A stretch of DNA of 64,000 nt, taken from NCBI RefSeq assembly GCF_030814715.1, contig NZ_JAUSVO010000005.1, positions 372,001 to 436,000 on the forward strand, in the 5' to 3' direction. The notes beneath the pieces were generated by a model, which did not search any database, was not told the DNA's origin, and saw nothing but the letters and a program-made list of their open reading frames with translations. Below are positions 1-8,355 of this stretch, piece after piece. The translations under genes were made by a program, and so were the position numbers. This stretch comes from Kaistia dalseonensis (GTDB lineage Bacteria; Pseudomonadota; Alphaproteobacteria; Rhizobiales; Kaistiaceae). Numbering within the stretch: the first letter of the stretch is position 1; each line of letters begins with the position of its first letter.

Positions 1-846
1 GCCCTCCGGAATGCCGTAGGACCAGTTCTCGCTCTTCCAGCTCTTGTCCTCGACGGCCTTGCCGACAGCGGTCACGAGCGGACCGAGATCCCAGGTCACG
101 CTGGTCAGCACGACCTTGGGGCCGAGGTGGTTCTGGTCGGTCATGGCACCGAGCGCGAAGACGTTCTTGGCGATGGCCGCGTCGATGACGCCGACGCCCT
201 GCGCCGAGAGAACGTCGGCGCCCTGCTCGACCTGCGCGATCGCGGCCTCCTTGGCCTTGGGCGGATCGAACCAGGAGCCGATGAAGGTGTGCAGCACTCT
301 GGCGTCCGGCACCATTTCCTTGGCGCCCGCCTCATAGGCGTGGAGGTTCGCCAGCATGTTCGGTGCCGGCATGCCGCCGACCCAGCCGATCGTCTTGGTC
401 TTGGAAGCACCCGCGCCGAGCATGCCGGCGAGATAGGCGCCCTGATAATCCGGGTTGGAATAGGTGCCGAGATTGGGTGCCAGTTCCTTGGCCGTGCCAG
501 CCATGAAAGTCGTGTCGGGGAAGTCCTCGGCGACGTTGAGCGCCGCATCGCCATAGGAGAAGGAATGGGCGAAGATCAGCCCATAACCGCGCGAGGCATA
601 GTCGCGCAGGATGCGCTCGGCGTCGGCGTCGGAGATATTCTCCGAATAGGCGACTTCGACACCCAGCGCCTTGGCGGCGGCCTGCAGGCCATTATAGCCG
701 ACCGAGTTCCAATCATTGTCGCTGATCGGCCCCGGCAGAACCATCGCGATCTTGAGGCCCTCGGCCTCGGCCATGGCAGTTCCGCCCAGCGCCAGAGGCA
801 CGGCCAAGGCCGCAATCCGCAAACCCTGCTTCAGTCTCTTCAACAT
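1..846 (-). CDS. BMP-family ABC transporter substrate-binding protein (3' end outside window)
   Basis: The frame is open from an ATG at 846 to the left edge, giving 282 residues without a stop, so the C-terminus lies outside the window. Residues 1-27 are a signal peptide (MLKRLKQGLRIAALAVPLAL, then cleavage near AMA). The mature part starts LKIAMVLPGPISDNDWN, and residues further on read FAHSFSYGDAAL, TIGWVGGMPAPNMLANLHAYEAG and GVGVIDAA. These fit the basic-membrane-protein (PnrA/BMP, type I periplasmic binding) fold, which binds nucleosides or related purines in characterised members. It lies 127 bp downstream of an adenine deaminase-like gene on the same strand, which supports purine uptake. 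The matching ATPase and permeases would be to the left, outside the window. Substrate is inferred. Confidence 0.85.
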   Translation of the reverse strand, partial: MLKRLKQGLRIAALAVPLALGGTAMAEAEGLKIAMVLPGPISDNDWNSVGYNGLQAAAKALGVEVAYSENISDADAERILRDYASRGYGLIFAHSFSYGDAALNVAEDFPDTTFMAGTAKELAPNLGTYSNPDYQGAYLAGMLGAGASKTKTIGWVGGMPAPNMLANLHAYEAGAKEMVPDARVLHTFIGSWFDPPKAKEAAIAQVEQGADVLSAQGVGVIDAAIAKNVFALGAMTDQNHLGPKVVLTSVTWDLGPLVTAVGKAVEDKSWKSENWSYGIPEG

Positions 847-880
847 GATCGTCCTCGCTTCCCTGCAAGCTCGTCCTCAC

Positions 881-895
881 CAACTGATCTAGTTG
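881..895. promoter_or_regulatory. Inverted repeat upstream of the BMP gene
   Basis: CAACT-GATCT-AGTTG is a perfect 5-bp inverted repeat 35 bp before the BMP start codon. Its core CTGATCTA also occurs in the longer inverted repeat at 3787-3802 beside the GntR gene. It may be an operator for that regulator; this is inference from a short motif. Confidence 0.3.
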
Positions 896-973
896 AAGCA
901 CAAATTTTAGCCAGCCTAAATAGGCAGCTGTCCACGGCGCGATGTGCGGATCAAGGGTCGAGCGCTGTGCGCA

Positions 974-2872
974 CTACCACACCACCGGATGGGTCTCGCC
1001 GGTCGAGACATTCACGAAGCCCTCCGGCGCCAGCGGCGACGGCGCCACCAGCACCCAGCGCCAGGGCGCGCAGGTGAGCGTCGCAAAGGACAGCCGCTCC
1101 GGGAATCCCGGCCACCAGCGCGGCGAGAAGGTCGGCTCGTACATCCAGTCGATCCCGGCCGCCTCGGCATAGAGCGCCTGCATCTCGGCATCGAGTTGGT
1201 GCGCCGGCCGCGCCGTCATCAGCCCGCCGACCTCATAGAGCACGCGCGCCACAACCTTGCCGCCCGAGACCAGAGCCCAGCCGCCCTGCTGCTCGGCGAG
1301 CGCATTCGCCACCAGCGCCATGGCCTCGTCCGACGAGCCGCAGACCCAGATATTGTGCTTGTCATGGCCGAGCGTGCTGCCGACCGCCGTGTCGGGCGTG
1401 CGCGGTCCCGTGCCGAGCCAGAACATCTTCGACACCTTCGCCTCGCCCGAGAAGCGATCGACGATCGAGAATTTCGTCACATTGCGGGCGGTATCGCGCT
1501 GGACGGCACCGTCCGCGACCGGCAAATCCATGGTGATGAAATTGTCGTCCCAATGGAACGGCCGCAACAGGGCCGCCTTGGCGGTGGGCGTGTCGCCCGG
1601 CGCGGCAATGCGGAAATCCTCCGCCGTGACGGTCCGCTGGATGTTGACCGTTCTGGTGGCCCAGTCCGGCCATGCGATCTGCGGCAGTTCGCCGATGAAG
1701 GCGCCCGCCTCGGCCGCCGGCCTGCCATCGGCCCAGACCTTGGCGATCGACAAGGTCGAGACATCGTCGAGCAGCACGATATCGGCGAAACGGCCCGGCG
1801 CGATCGAGCCGACCCAGGGCGTCAGCCGCATGTGCCGCGCCGGATTGATCGTCACGCACTGGATCGCGATCTCGGGCGCGAGGCCGTTCTCGATCGCGAG
1901 GCGCATATTGTAGTCGGTCGCGCCGAGCTTCAGCGTGTCCGTCGCGCTGCGATCATCGGTCACGAAGGCGATCTGCGACCAGTCGGTCAGGCCCTTGGCG
2001 ATCAGGCCCTTGACCAGGTCGGGCAGCGAATGCGGGCGCAACTCGACGAAGAGGCCATGCGTCAGCTTCTGCCAAACCTCGTCGAGGAACCAGCCCTCAT
2101 GATCCGAGGCCATGCCGGCGGCGGCGAAGGCGTTGATGGTGGAGAGGTCACGCAGGCCCGCCGCGTGGCCTTCGACCACGCCGCGCTTCTCGAAGGTGGC
2201 TCGGATCATGCCCCAGAGCCGGTCATAGGATGGGTTGTCCGGGTTCCATACTGACGGCCAGTCCATGACCTCATCGAGGCCGGCGACCATCAGGCTCTCG
2301 GCCATGAATTGCTTCTGCTCGTCATAGCCGAAATGGCCGCCGCCCCATTCATAGGCGGTGGGCGGCACGGCTGAGCCCGGCAGCGGGAAGATCTTCATCG
2401 GCGAGCCGCGACGGCGCGCCTCGAGCCAGAATTCGAGGTTTTTCGGCCCGTTCACATTGGAGAATTCGTGGCTCGCCTCGCAGACCCACGTCACGCCATG
2501 CGGCATGACCAGCGCGGCCTCGTATTCCGGCGTCAGATGCGAGCTCTCAATATGCTTGTGCGCCTCGCCGAAGCCCGGCACGGCAGCGAGATCCGGCTCG
2601 TGCACGCGCGTTCCCGCCTCACCGGTCCAAGACCCGGCCGGCCCGACATAGGCAATGCGCCGGCCCTTGATGACGATCTCCTGATCATCGAGCCATGTGC
2701 GCGAATGAACATCGAGCAGCCGCCCAACGCGCAGCACCCGGTCGGCAGGACGTTTTCCCAGCGCCGTCAGCGTCAGGTCCTGGCGGATCGCGATCTCGCC
2801 GGCGGAATCGATCAGGAGGTCGGAAGGGAGAAGCTGGTTCACGGCAGTCAGTCCATTCGCTATTCGCCCCAC
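974..2872 (-). CDS. ade: Adenine deaminase-like amidohydrolase
   Basis: The 632-residue protein has the composite-barrel amidohydrolase layout of adenine deaminases. A small N-terminal beta domain (RLLDVHSRTWLDDQEIVIKG) is followed by the metal site PGFGEAHKHIESS at residues 99-111 (His105, His107) and MASDHEGW. DRSATDTLKLGATDYNMRLA replaces the usual SDD-type loop. The C-terminal domain carries STLGHDKHNIWVCG, resembling the HDSHN box of AdeC. The usual first box is GFIDxHxHIESS; here it is GFGEAH. Adenine deaminase converts adenine to hypoxanthine and ammonia. A GTG at 2842 is an alternative start that would remove ten residues. The BMP-type binding protein downstream supports purine use. 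The family is clear; adenine as the exact substrate is not proven. Confidence 0.8.
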   Translation of the reverse strand: MGRIANGLTAVNQLLPSDLLIDSAGEIAIRQDLTLTALGKRPADRVLRVGRLLDVHSRTWLDDQEIVIKGRRIAYVGPAGSWTGEAGTRVHEPDLAAVPGFGEAHKHIESSHLTPEYEAALVMPHGVTWVCEASHEFSNVNGPKNLEFWLEARRRGSPMKIFPLPGSAVPPTAYEWGGGHFGYDEQKQFMAESLMVAGLDEVMDWPSVWNPDNPSYDRLWGMIRATFEKRGVVEGHAAGLRDLSTINAFAAAGMASDHEGWFLDEVWQKLTHGLFVELRPHSLPDLVKGLIAKGLTDWSQIAFVTDDRSATDTLKLGATDYNMRLAIENGLAPEIAIQCVTINPARHMRLTPWVGSIAPGRFADIVLLDDVSTLSIAKVWADGRPAAEAGAFIGELPQIAWPDWATRTVNIQRTVTAEDFRIAAPGDTPTAKAALLRPFHWDDNFITMDLPVADGAVQRDTARNVTKFSIVDRFSGEAKVSKMFWLGTGPRTPDTAVGSTLGHDKHNIWVCGSSDEAMALVANALAEQQGGWALVSGGKVVARVLYEVGGLMTARPAHQLDAEMQALYAEAAGIDWMYEPTFSPRWWPGFPERLSFATLTCAPWRWVLVAPSPLAPEGFVNVSTGETHPVVW

Positions 2873-2880
2873 AACGCTCC

Positions 2881-2960
2881 GTCATCCCCGCGAAAGCGGG
2901 GAGCCATTCAGCCGCGAGATGGGGTGGCTGTATGGATCCCGGGTCTTCGCCCGGGATGAC
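2881..2960. repeat. Palindromic intergenic mosaic element (GTCATCCC...GGGATGAC), copy 1
   Basis: The element is bounded by GTCATCCC and GGGATGAC. It contains two internal hairpins, CCCCGCGAAAGCGGGG on the left and CCCGGGTCTTCGCCCGGG on the right. A second copy in opposite orientation lies at 57692-57778. It occupies the gap between the convergent-side end of the GntR gene and the start of the adenine deaminase-like gene. Confidence 0.8.
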
Positions 2961-3020
2961 GGCAGTGGGCGCGTCTATCGGAGCAAGGGGTAGAAGTTGG
3001 CGGCGGGGCTGTAAAGCGCG

Positions 3021-3063
3021 AAGCTTCCTGTTCCCTCCCCACAAGGGGCGGGGAAGGAAGGAA
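3021..3063. repeat. Inverted repeat of the CCCTCCCC-ACAA-GGGG class
   Basis: CCCTCCCC-ACAA-GGGGcGGGG forms a hairpin flanked by CTTCC and GGAAG, which lengthens the stem. The same ACAA- or TCAA-looped C/G hairpin occurs near 6503-6525 and 52112-52130. It directly follows the stop of the GntR gene, so it may also act as a transcript end, although no T-run is seen on either strand. Confidence 0.6.
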
Positions 3064-3066
3064 GCT

Positions 3067-3735
3067 TCAGAAAATCCCCAATGTCCGTTGCAGGGCGTTG
3101 GAAAAATGCGCCTGCAGCGCGGTCTCGGCTGCGTCGGCGTCGCGGCGCTTGCAGGCATCCAGCAGGGCGAGATGCTCGCGCAGCGTGCGGAGCACGATCG
3201 GCGCCGTCAGCGTGCGGTCGAGGCGGATCAGCTGCAGATAATTGTGGACGCGGCGATAGGTCGATTCGATCAGCGGATTGCCGAGCGACGCAATGATCTC
3301 GAAATGCAGCACGGCGTCGATCGCGACGACCTCGCGCGCGACCTCGGCCGTGAAGCCGCCGTGCTCCAGCGCGGCGATCGCGCGATCATGGCGCGCGATC
3401 AGGCTCTCGATCAGGGCCGGCTCGCTCAATTCGGCGAAGACGCGCACCGCCGGCCGCTCGAGAATTCCGCGAAACTGATAGGTGTTCCGTGCGAATTCGA
3501 AATCCGCCTTCATGAAGCGGATGCCGGAACGTGGATGGATCGTGAGCAGGCCCTCGGTCTGCAAGACCCGCAGCGCGTCGCGCAGCGGCGCCACCGGAAC
3601 GCCCACCAGCTTCACCAGATCGTTCTGCGAGACGAAGGCGCCGGCCGGTAGCGTGCGGCCGAACAGGCCTTCGAGAATCCGCTGATAGGCGACCTCGCTC
3701 AACGAGAGCGTCGCGCCATCCGTTTCCCGGTCCAT
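3067..3735 (-). CDS. GntR-family transcriptional regulator, FCD subfamily
   Basis: The N-terminal winged helix-turn-helix (LSEVAYQRILEGLFGRTLPAG...VSQNDLVKLVGVPVAPLRDALRVL...LLTIHPRSGIRF) is followed by an all-helical FCD ligand domain. It has the expected acidic/His features (RGILERPAVRVFAE, IDAVLHFEIIASLGNP, LREHLALLDACKRRD). From the ATG at 3735 the protein is 222 residues, usual for the subfamily. The frame is open further upstream, and a GTG at 3744 or ATGs at 3816 and 3831 are possible, but those longer forms would include the candidate operator. AAGGAG lies shortly upstream of 3744. It is divergent from the enolase-superfamily gene at 3855 and probably controls that sugar-acid cluster. 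The effector is unknown. Confidence 0.9.
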   Translation of the reverse strand: MDRETDGATLSLSEVAYQRILEGLFGRTLPAGAFVSQNDLVKLVGVPVAPLRDALRVLQTEGLLTIHPRSGIRFMKADFEFARNTYQFRGILERPAVRVFAELSEPALIESLIARHDRAIAALEHGGFTAEVAREVVAIDAVLHFEIIASLGNPLIESTYRRVHNYLQLIRLDRTLTAPIVLRTLREHLALLDACKRRDADAAETALQAHFSNALQRTLGIF

Positions 3736-3786
3736 CGTCTCCACGGTCTCGACGCTCCTTGCCGACCCATCTTGCGGTATCGTCCA

Positions 3787-3802
3787 ATCTGATCTATCAG
3801 AT
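3787..3802. promoter_or_regulatory. Candidate GntR operator
   Basis: ATCTGAT-CT-ATCAGAT is a perfect inverted repeat with 7-bp arms, lying between the divergent GntR gene and the enolase-superfamily gene. Its TGATCTATCA core resembles the TnGTnnnACnA half-site style of FCD GntR regulators. The position and symmetry support an operator; binding is inferred. Confidence 0.55.
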
Positions 3803-3854
3803 CGCTTCTGTGGCATATCAATACTCAACATTGATCGATTAGGCGACTCATAGC

Positions 3855-4991
3855 ATGCGCATCGTGGATTTTCGAATTGTCCGTTTCCAGTTCGCCCGCG
3901 ATCGGGCGATCGGCGACAGCCAGGTCCGCATCGCGCACGCACATGTCGCGACGCTGGAACTGATCACCGATACCGGGCTGGTCGGCCTCGGCTTCGTGCC
4001 GTCTCTGTTCAATGCGCTGCCTTCGCTCGCCGAAATCGAGCGCATCTTCCGCGCCGAGATCTGGCCGGGCATCGAGGGCGAGGAGCCGGCCGCGCTGGTG
4101 CACAAGGTGCGTCGTCCCCGCGGCGGCAACATTCGCGGCGCCTCGCTCCCCTTCGGCGAAGGCCTCGACCAGGCGCTCTGGGACCTCGCGGCCAAGCAGT
4201 TGAACCTGCCGCTCTGGAAGCTGCTCGGCGGCACCAAGCCGCGCGTGAAGGCCTATGCGAGCGGGCTCGATTTCCATCTCTCCGACGATGATTTCTGCGC
4301 GCTGTTCGATCACGCCGCCTCGATCGGCTACACCGCCTTCAAGATCAAGGTCGGCCATCCCGATCTCGAGCGCGACCTGCACCGCCTCGACCTGCTGGTG
4401 AAGACGGTCGGCAAGCCGCAGGCGATCATGATCGATGCCAATGAGGGTTGGTCGCCGCAGCAGACCGTCCGCAACATGAACATCATCAACAAGGCCGGCT
4501 TCGACATTCTCTGGATCGAGGATCCTTGCCTTCGCTACGATTTCGAAGGCTTGAAGATGATCCGCCAGGGCTGCCCGTTCACGCTGGTGAACTCGGGCGA
4601 GTATTTCGACGCCCATGGCAAGCGCCGCCTGATCGAGGCCCATGGCACGGACATGATCAACGTGCATGGCTATGTCAGCGAAGTGATGCGCATCGGCTGG
4701 CTCGCGGCCGAGCACGGCATTCCCGTCAGCCTCGGCAATTCCTTCCTGGAGATCGGCGTCAACATGGCGATCGCGCTCCCCGAGGTCGAATGGCTCGAAT
4801 ATTCCTTCCAGAATTTCGATCATCTGATCGAGACGCCGTTCGAGATCCGCGATGGCTGGATCTACGCCCATGACCGGATCGGCCACGGCCTGACGCTTTC
4901 GGAGACCGCGCGCCAGGATTGGGCCGTGCCGGAGGTGATGGCCGACGAGGATCTGCCGGCCGCCCCCGTCAATACACGGCTGCCGCACTGA
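3855..4991 (+). CDS. Enolase-superfamily (mandelate racemase/muconate lactonizing-like) enzyme
   Basis: The 378-residue protein has the enolase-superfamily capping domain and barrel. The KxK catalytic motif is in TAFKIKVGHP. Metal ligands appear as Asp in IMIDANEGW, Glu in LWIEDP and Glu in NSGEYF. The family abstracts an alpha proton from carboxylates, typically dehydrating or isomerising sugar acids. The final barrel strands are unusual: NVHGYVSEV stands where many members have a QPD..GG box, and PVSLGNSFLEIG lacks the His of the PHxxG type. A rhamnose mutarotase-like gene and a sugar importer follow on the same strand, so a deoxy-sugar acid dehydratase (rhamnonate- or fuconate-type) is a reasonable guess. 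The substrate is not identified. Confidence 0.8.
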   Translation: MRIVDFRIVRFQFARDRAIGDSQVRIAHAHVATLELITDTGLVGLGFVPSLFNALPSLAEIERIFRAEIWPGIEGEEPAALVHKVRRPRGGNIRGASLPFGEGLDQALWDLAAKQLNLPLWKLLGGTKPRVKAYASGLDFHLSDDDFCALFDHAASIGYTAFKIKVGHPDLERDLHRLDLLVKTVGKPQAIMIDANEGWSPQQTVRNMNIINKAGFDILWIEDPCLRYDFEGLKMIRQGCPFTLVNSGEYFDAHGKRRLIEAHGTDMINVHGYVSEVMRIGWLAAEHGIPVSLGNSFLEIGVNMAIALPEVEWLEYSFQNFDHLIETPFEIRDGWIYAHDRIGHGLTLSETARQDWAVPEVMADEDLPAAPVNTRLPH

Positions 4992-5101
4992 CGCTTCGCG
5001 CGCGAACATTGCTTCGCCTGACGATGCACAGAGGATTTCTGCCCGCCGCCGCTCTCGCCGGCATCGGGTTCGAGGAGAGGTTTCGCGAGGGAGGAGAAGA
5101 C

Positions 5102-6376
5102 ATGAAAGCGACGAACAGGACCCTGCGCGCCGGCACGATGCTCGCCGCGGCCTTCACATTGGCGATCGGCTTTGCCGGCACCGCCAGTGCCGATACGACC
5201 CTCACCGTCTGGGACTGGAAGAACGGCGATCCGGTGACGGCCGATTACTACGCGGCCGTGAAGAAGGATTTCGAGGCCGCCCATCCCGGCGTGACGGTCA
5301 AATACGTCATGCAGCCGCATGACCAGTATTATACGCTGCTCGGCACGGCGATCTCGTCCGGCCAGGGCCCGGACGTCGTGCTGCTGCATGGCGGCTCGCA
5401 GGCCAAGGAGCGCGTCAGCGCGCTGACCAAGCTCGACGACAAGGTTGCCGACATCAAGGGCACCGTCGCCGGCTGGGACGAATTCACCGGCGCCGATGGC
5501 GGCCTCTATGCCGTGCCGATCTCGATCCAGGGCTTTGCCGTCTATTACAACAAGGACCTCTTCGCCAAGGCCGGCCTCGACCCGGAGAAGACGCCGAAGA
5601 GCTGGGCCGACCTTTCCGCCACCGCCGAGGCGCTGAAGAAGGCGGGCGTCGCCCCCTTCGCGCTCGGCAACAAGGAAGGCTTCGGCGCCGATTTCTTCCT
5701 CTCCGCCGTCGCCGCCAATGGCTGGACCAAGGCGCAGCAGGACGCATGGACCAAGGGCGACCTCAAATGGTCGAGCCCCGAGGTCAAGGCGATCGTGCAG
5801 GCCTGGGTCGATACCAAGGGCGCGGGCTGGTATGCGGACGGCGCCAATTCGACCGCCAAGTTCATGGACGAATATGAGAGCTTCGAGCGCGGCGAGAACG
5901 CGCAGACGATCGGCCTCATCTCCGACGTCGCCCATTGGAAGGAGTTCGACGAATTCCTGGGCGCGGACAAGGTCGGCGTCTACGTCATGCCGCCGATCGC
6001 CGGCGGTGATGGCTCGCTCAAGCTGCCGCTCGCCGGGGGCATCGGCTATGGCGTGACCAAGTTCTCGCCGAACCAGGACCTTGCCGCCGACCTCGTGAAG
6101 AGCTTCGCCGACACCGACCACATGAAGATCTTCTTCGAGACGGCCGGCGCCATTCCCGCCAACACCAAGGTCGACACCTCCGACACCAAGAGCCCCTCGG
6201 CCAAGGTGATTCTCGCCTGGCTGTCGGACGGCGTGCCGCTCGCCCACAACAACATGTCGACGGCTGAAGTCGAGGAATGGCATCGCCAGAGCCAGCTTCT
6301 CTTCACCGGCGAGACCACGGTCGACAAGGCCGTCGCCCGGCTGGACGACGTCCAGGCCCAGTCGAAGAAGAAGTAA
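5102..6376 (+). CDS. Sugar ABC transporter substrate-binding protein (family 1)
   Basis: The ATG at 5102 follows GAGGAG with good spacing, so I use it rather than the longer open frame. The 424-residue protein starts with a signal peptide (MKATNRTLRAGTMLAAAFTL, cleavage near ASA) and continues TLTVWDWKNGDPVTADYYAA. It shows the family-1 pattern GQGPDVVLLHGG, GLYAVPISIQGFAVYYNKDLF and LPLAGGIGYGVTKFSPN. It captures a sugar or polyol in the periplasm for the two permeases downstream. It follows the enolase-superfamily gene by about 110 bp. The ligand is unknown. Confidence 0.88.
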   Translation: MKATNRTLRAGTMLAAAFTLAIGFAGTASADTTLTVWDWKNGDPVTADYYAAVKKDFEAAHPGVTVKYVMQPHDQYYTLLGTAISSGQGPDVVLLHGGSQAKERVSALTKLDDKVADIKGTVAGWDEFTGADGGLYAVPISIQGFAVYYNKDLFAKAGLDPEKTPKSWADLSATAEALKKAGVAPFALGNKEGFGADFFLSAVAANGWTKAQQDAWTKGDLKWSSPEVKAIVQAWVDTKGAGWYADGANSTAKFMDEYESFERGENAQTIGLISDVAHWKEFDEFLGADKVGVYVMPPIAGGDGSLKLPLAGGIGYGVTKFSPNQDLAADLVKSFADTDHMKIFFETAGAIPANTKVDTSDTKSPSAKVILAWLSDGVPLAHNNMSTAEVEEWHRQSQLLFTGETTVDKAVARLDDVQAQSKKK

Positions 6377-6384
6377 GGCGGGGC

Positions 6385-6535
6385 TGGCTTTCTCACCCTC
6401 TCCCGCTTGCGGGGGAGGGCAAGGAAGCGGGAGCAACCTCCCGGCCAGCAACGCGCTTTTGAAGCAAGACCGCCGCCTTTCGGCGTCGGCCCCCCTCTCC
6501 TACTCTCCCCCACAAGGGGGGAGAGGGTCGCGCGG
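6385..6535. repeat. C/G-rich hairpin repeats between binding protein and permease
   Basis: Two hairpins fill most of the gap between the binding protein and the first permease. One is CCCTCTCCCGCTTGCGGGGGAGGG near 6394-6419, and the other is CTCTCCCCC-ACAA-GGGGGGAGAG at 6503-6525. They belong to the same class as those at 3021 and 52112. An intercistronic hairpin here could favour higher binding-protein levels by protecting its mRNA; that role is inferred. Confidence 0.6.
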
Positions 6536-6575
6536 CGTCTTCCCGACCGCCGGCGCCCAGACAAAGGCCCCGCGG

Positions 6576-7505
6576 ATGACATCGACCATGATCGCCAAGG
6601 AAACCGAGAGCCGCCAGCCTACCGCGGGCAGGCGGTCGATCTTCGGCAACAATGCCCACCGCCTCGCCTATCTCTTCGTGCTGCCGGCGCTGGTGCTCGT
6701 GATCCTGTTCCGCATCGTGCCGCTGATCTGGGGCCTCGGCTATTCCTTCACCGACTATAACGGCATGTCGACGCCGACCTTTGTCGGCGTGCAGAACTAT
6801 GTCGCCATCGCGCATGATCCGGTCTTCCTCGACAGCCTGATCAACATGCTGATCCTGCTCGCGACTTTGCCGATCTGGATCGGCCTGCCATTGGTGCTGG
6901 CGATCCTGATCCATCAGGGCGTGCCGGGCGGAAAGCTCTTCCGCGCCGTCTATTTCTTCCCCGCCGTGCTCTCCTCGGTCATTGTCGGCGCGATCTTCAA
7001 CATGCTGCTGCGCTATGACGGCTCGTTCAATGCGGCGCTGAAGGCGATGGGCTTCTCCGCCATCGACTGGCTCGGCAATTCCAATACCGCCCTCTTCAGC
7101 CTGATCGCCGTGCAGCTCTGGGCGACCTTCGGCATGAGCCTGCTGATCTTCCTCGCGGGCCTCTCGACGGTTCCCTCCGACATGCTCGAGGCGGCCAAGC
7201 TCGACGGCGCCAAGCTGATGCAGACCTGGTGGTACATCGTTATCCCGTCGATCCGCCCGATCATCGAATTCGCCGCCGTCGTCACGACCATCGGCATGCT
7301 GACCTCGATGTTCGGCCTGATCTACGTCCTGACCGCCGGCGGCCCCGGCACGGCAACCACACTGCCGGAATTCCTGATCTGGCTCGAGCAGGGCAAGATG
7401 AACCGTCCGGGCTATGCCAGCGCGATCTCGATGGTGCTGTTCCTGATGATGGGCGGCCTCGCCTGGATCCAGATCCGCATCATGTCCAAGAACGCCGATC
7501 TCTGA
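6576..7505 (+). CDS. Sugar ABC transporter permease, MalF-type
   Basis: From the ATG at 6576 (MTSTMIAKETES) the protein is 309 residues. The upstream open frame runs through the hairpin repeats and is not likely translated. It has six predicted membrane segments, beginning AYLFVLPALVLVILFRIVPLI. It carries the permease EAA loop in MLEAAKLDGAKLMQTWWYIVIPSIRP, which contacts the ATPase. It pairs with the MalG-type permease 10 bp downstream. No ATPase gene is present in this cluster. Confidence 0.88.
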   Translation: MTSTMIAKETESRQPTAGRRSIFGNNAHRLAYLFVLPALVLVILFRIVPLIWGLGYSFTDYNGMSTPTFVGVQNYVAIAHDPVFLDSLINMLILLATLPIWIGLPLVLAILIHQGVPGGKLFRAVYFFPAVLSSVIVGAIFNMLLRYDGSFNAALKAMGFSAIDWLGNSNTALFSLIAVQLWATFGMSLLIFLAGLSTVPSDMLEAAKLDGAKLMQTWWYIVIPSIRPIIEFAAVVTTIGMLTSMFGLIYVLTAGGPGTATTLPEFLIWLEQGKMNRPGYASAISMVLFLMMGGLAWIQIRIMSKNADL

Positions 7506-7515
7506 GAGGACCTCC

Positions 7516-8349
7516 ATGGCCGCCGTCGAACGCAAGCAGAAGCGCGTCCTCTGGGCGATCTCCATCCCGATGGCGATCCTCGCGCTTTCGGCTGTCTATC
7601 CGATCTTCTTCACGATCAATGCGGCTCTGAAGACGCGCAAGGGCTTCGTGCTCGACCGTTTCGGCCTCGCGACCGACCCGACCTTCGCCAATTTCAGCCA
7701 GGCCTGGAACCAGTCGCGCCTCTCCGAATATTTCACCAACTCGGTGGTGGTGACGATTGGCGCGGTGCTCCTGCTGCTCCTCGTCTCCTCGCTCGCCGGC
7801 TATGCGCTGGCGATCCTGCGCTTTCGCGGATCGAAGCTGATCTTCACGATCATCCTCGTCTCGCTGATGATCCCGGTTCAGGTGGTGCTGGTGCCGTTCT
7901 ACCGCACCATGATCGCGCTCGACCTGATCAATTCGCGCGCCGGGCTGATCATCGCCTATACCGCCTTCTTCCTGCCGTTCAGCGTCTACCTGATGACCGC
8001 CTTCTATGCGCGGCTGCCGCGCGAACTGTTCGAGGCGGCCCAGATCGACGGCGCCGGGCTGGTGCAGGTCTGGTGGCACATCATGCTGCCGATGGGAAAG
8101 CCGGCGTTGATCACGCTCGGTATATTGAACACGCTCTATTGCTGGAACGACTTGCTGATCTCGCTGCTGGTGCTGCAGGACCAGCGCACGCTGATGGTGG
8201 GGATCGCGGCGCTGCGCGGCGAATACACCACCAACGTGCCGCTGCTCGCCGCCGGCATCTGCCTCGCGGCCGCGCCGATCGTCATCATCTACATGATCTT
8301 CCAACGCCAGATCGTCAGCGGCATCGCCGTCGGTGCGGTAAAGGGGTAA
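7516..8349 (+). CDS. Sugar ABC transporter permease, MalG-type
   Basis: The 277-residue inner-membrane protein has a MalG-like layout with about six hydrophobic helices. The EAA loop is LFEAAQIDGAGLVQVWWHIMLPMGKPA. The ATG at 7516 follows GAGAGGACCTCC. The stop is 10 bp from the start of the mutarotase-like gene, consistent with one transcript. The ATP-hydrolysing subunit must come from elsewhere, for example the UgpC/MsmK-like protein at 20079, which belongs to a subfamily known to serve several importers; that pairing is inferred. Confidence 0.9.
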   Translation: MAAVERKQKRVLWAISIPMAILALSAVYPIFFTINAALKTRKGFVLDRFGLATDPTFANFSQAWNQSRLSEYFTNSVVVTIGAVLLLLLVSSLAGYALAILRFRGSKLIFTIILVSLMIPVQVVLVPFYRTMIALDLINSRAGLIIAYTAFFLPFSVYLMTAFYARLPRELFEAAQIDGAGLVQVWWHIMLPMGKPALITLGILNTLYCWNDLLISLLVLQDQRTLMVGIAALRGEYTTNVPLLAAGICLAAAPIVIIYMIFQRQIVSGIAVGAVKG

Positions 8350-8355
8350 AAAACG

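Noticed and set aside
3825..5009. A 394-codon minus-strand frame over the enolase-superfamily gene
   Set aside because: It is an out-of-phase shadow; the plus-strand gene has the KxK, metal and barrel motifs, and the shadow starts inside the GntR-enolase promoter.
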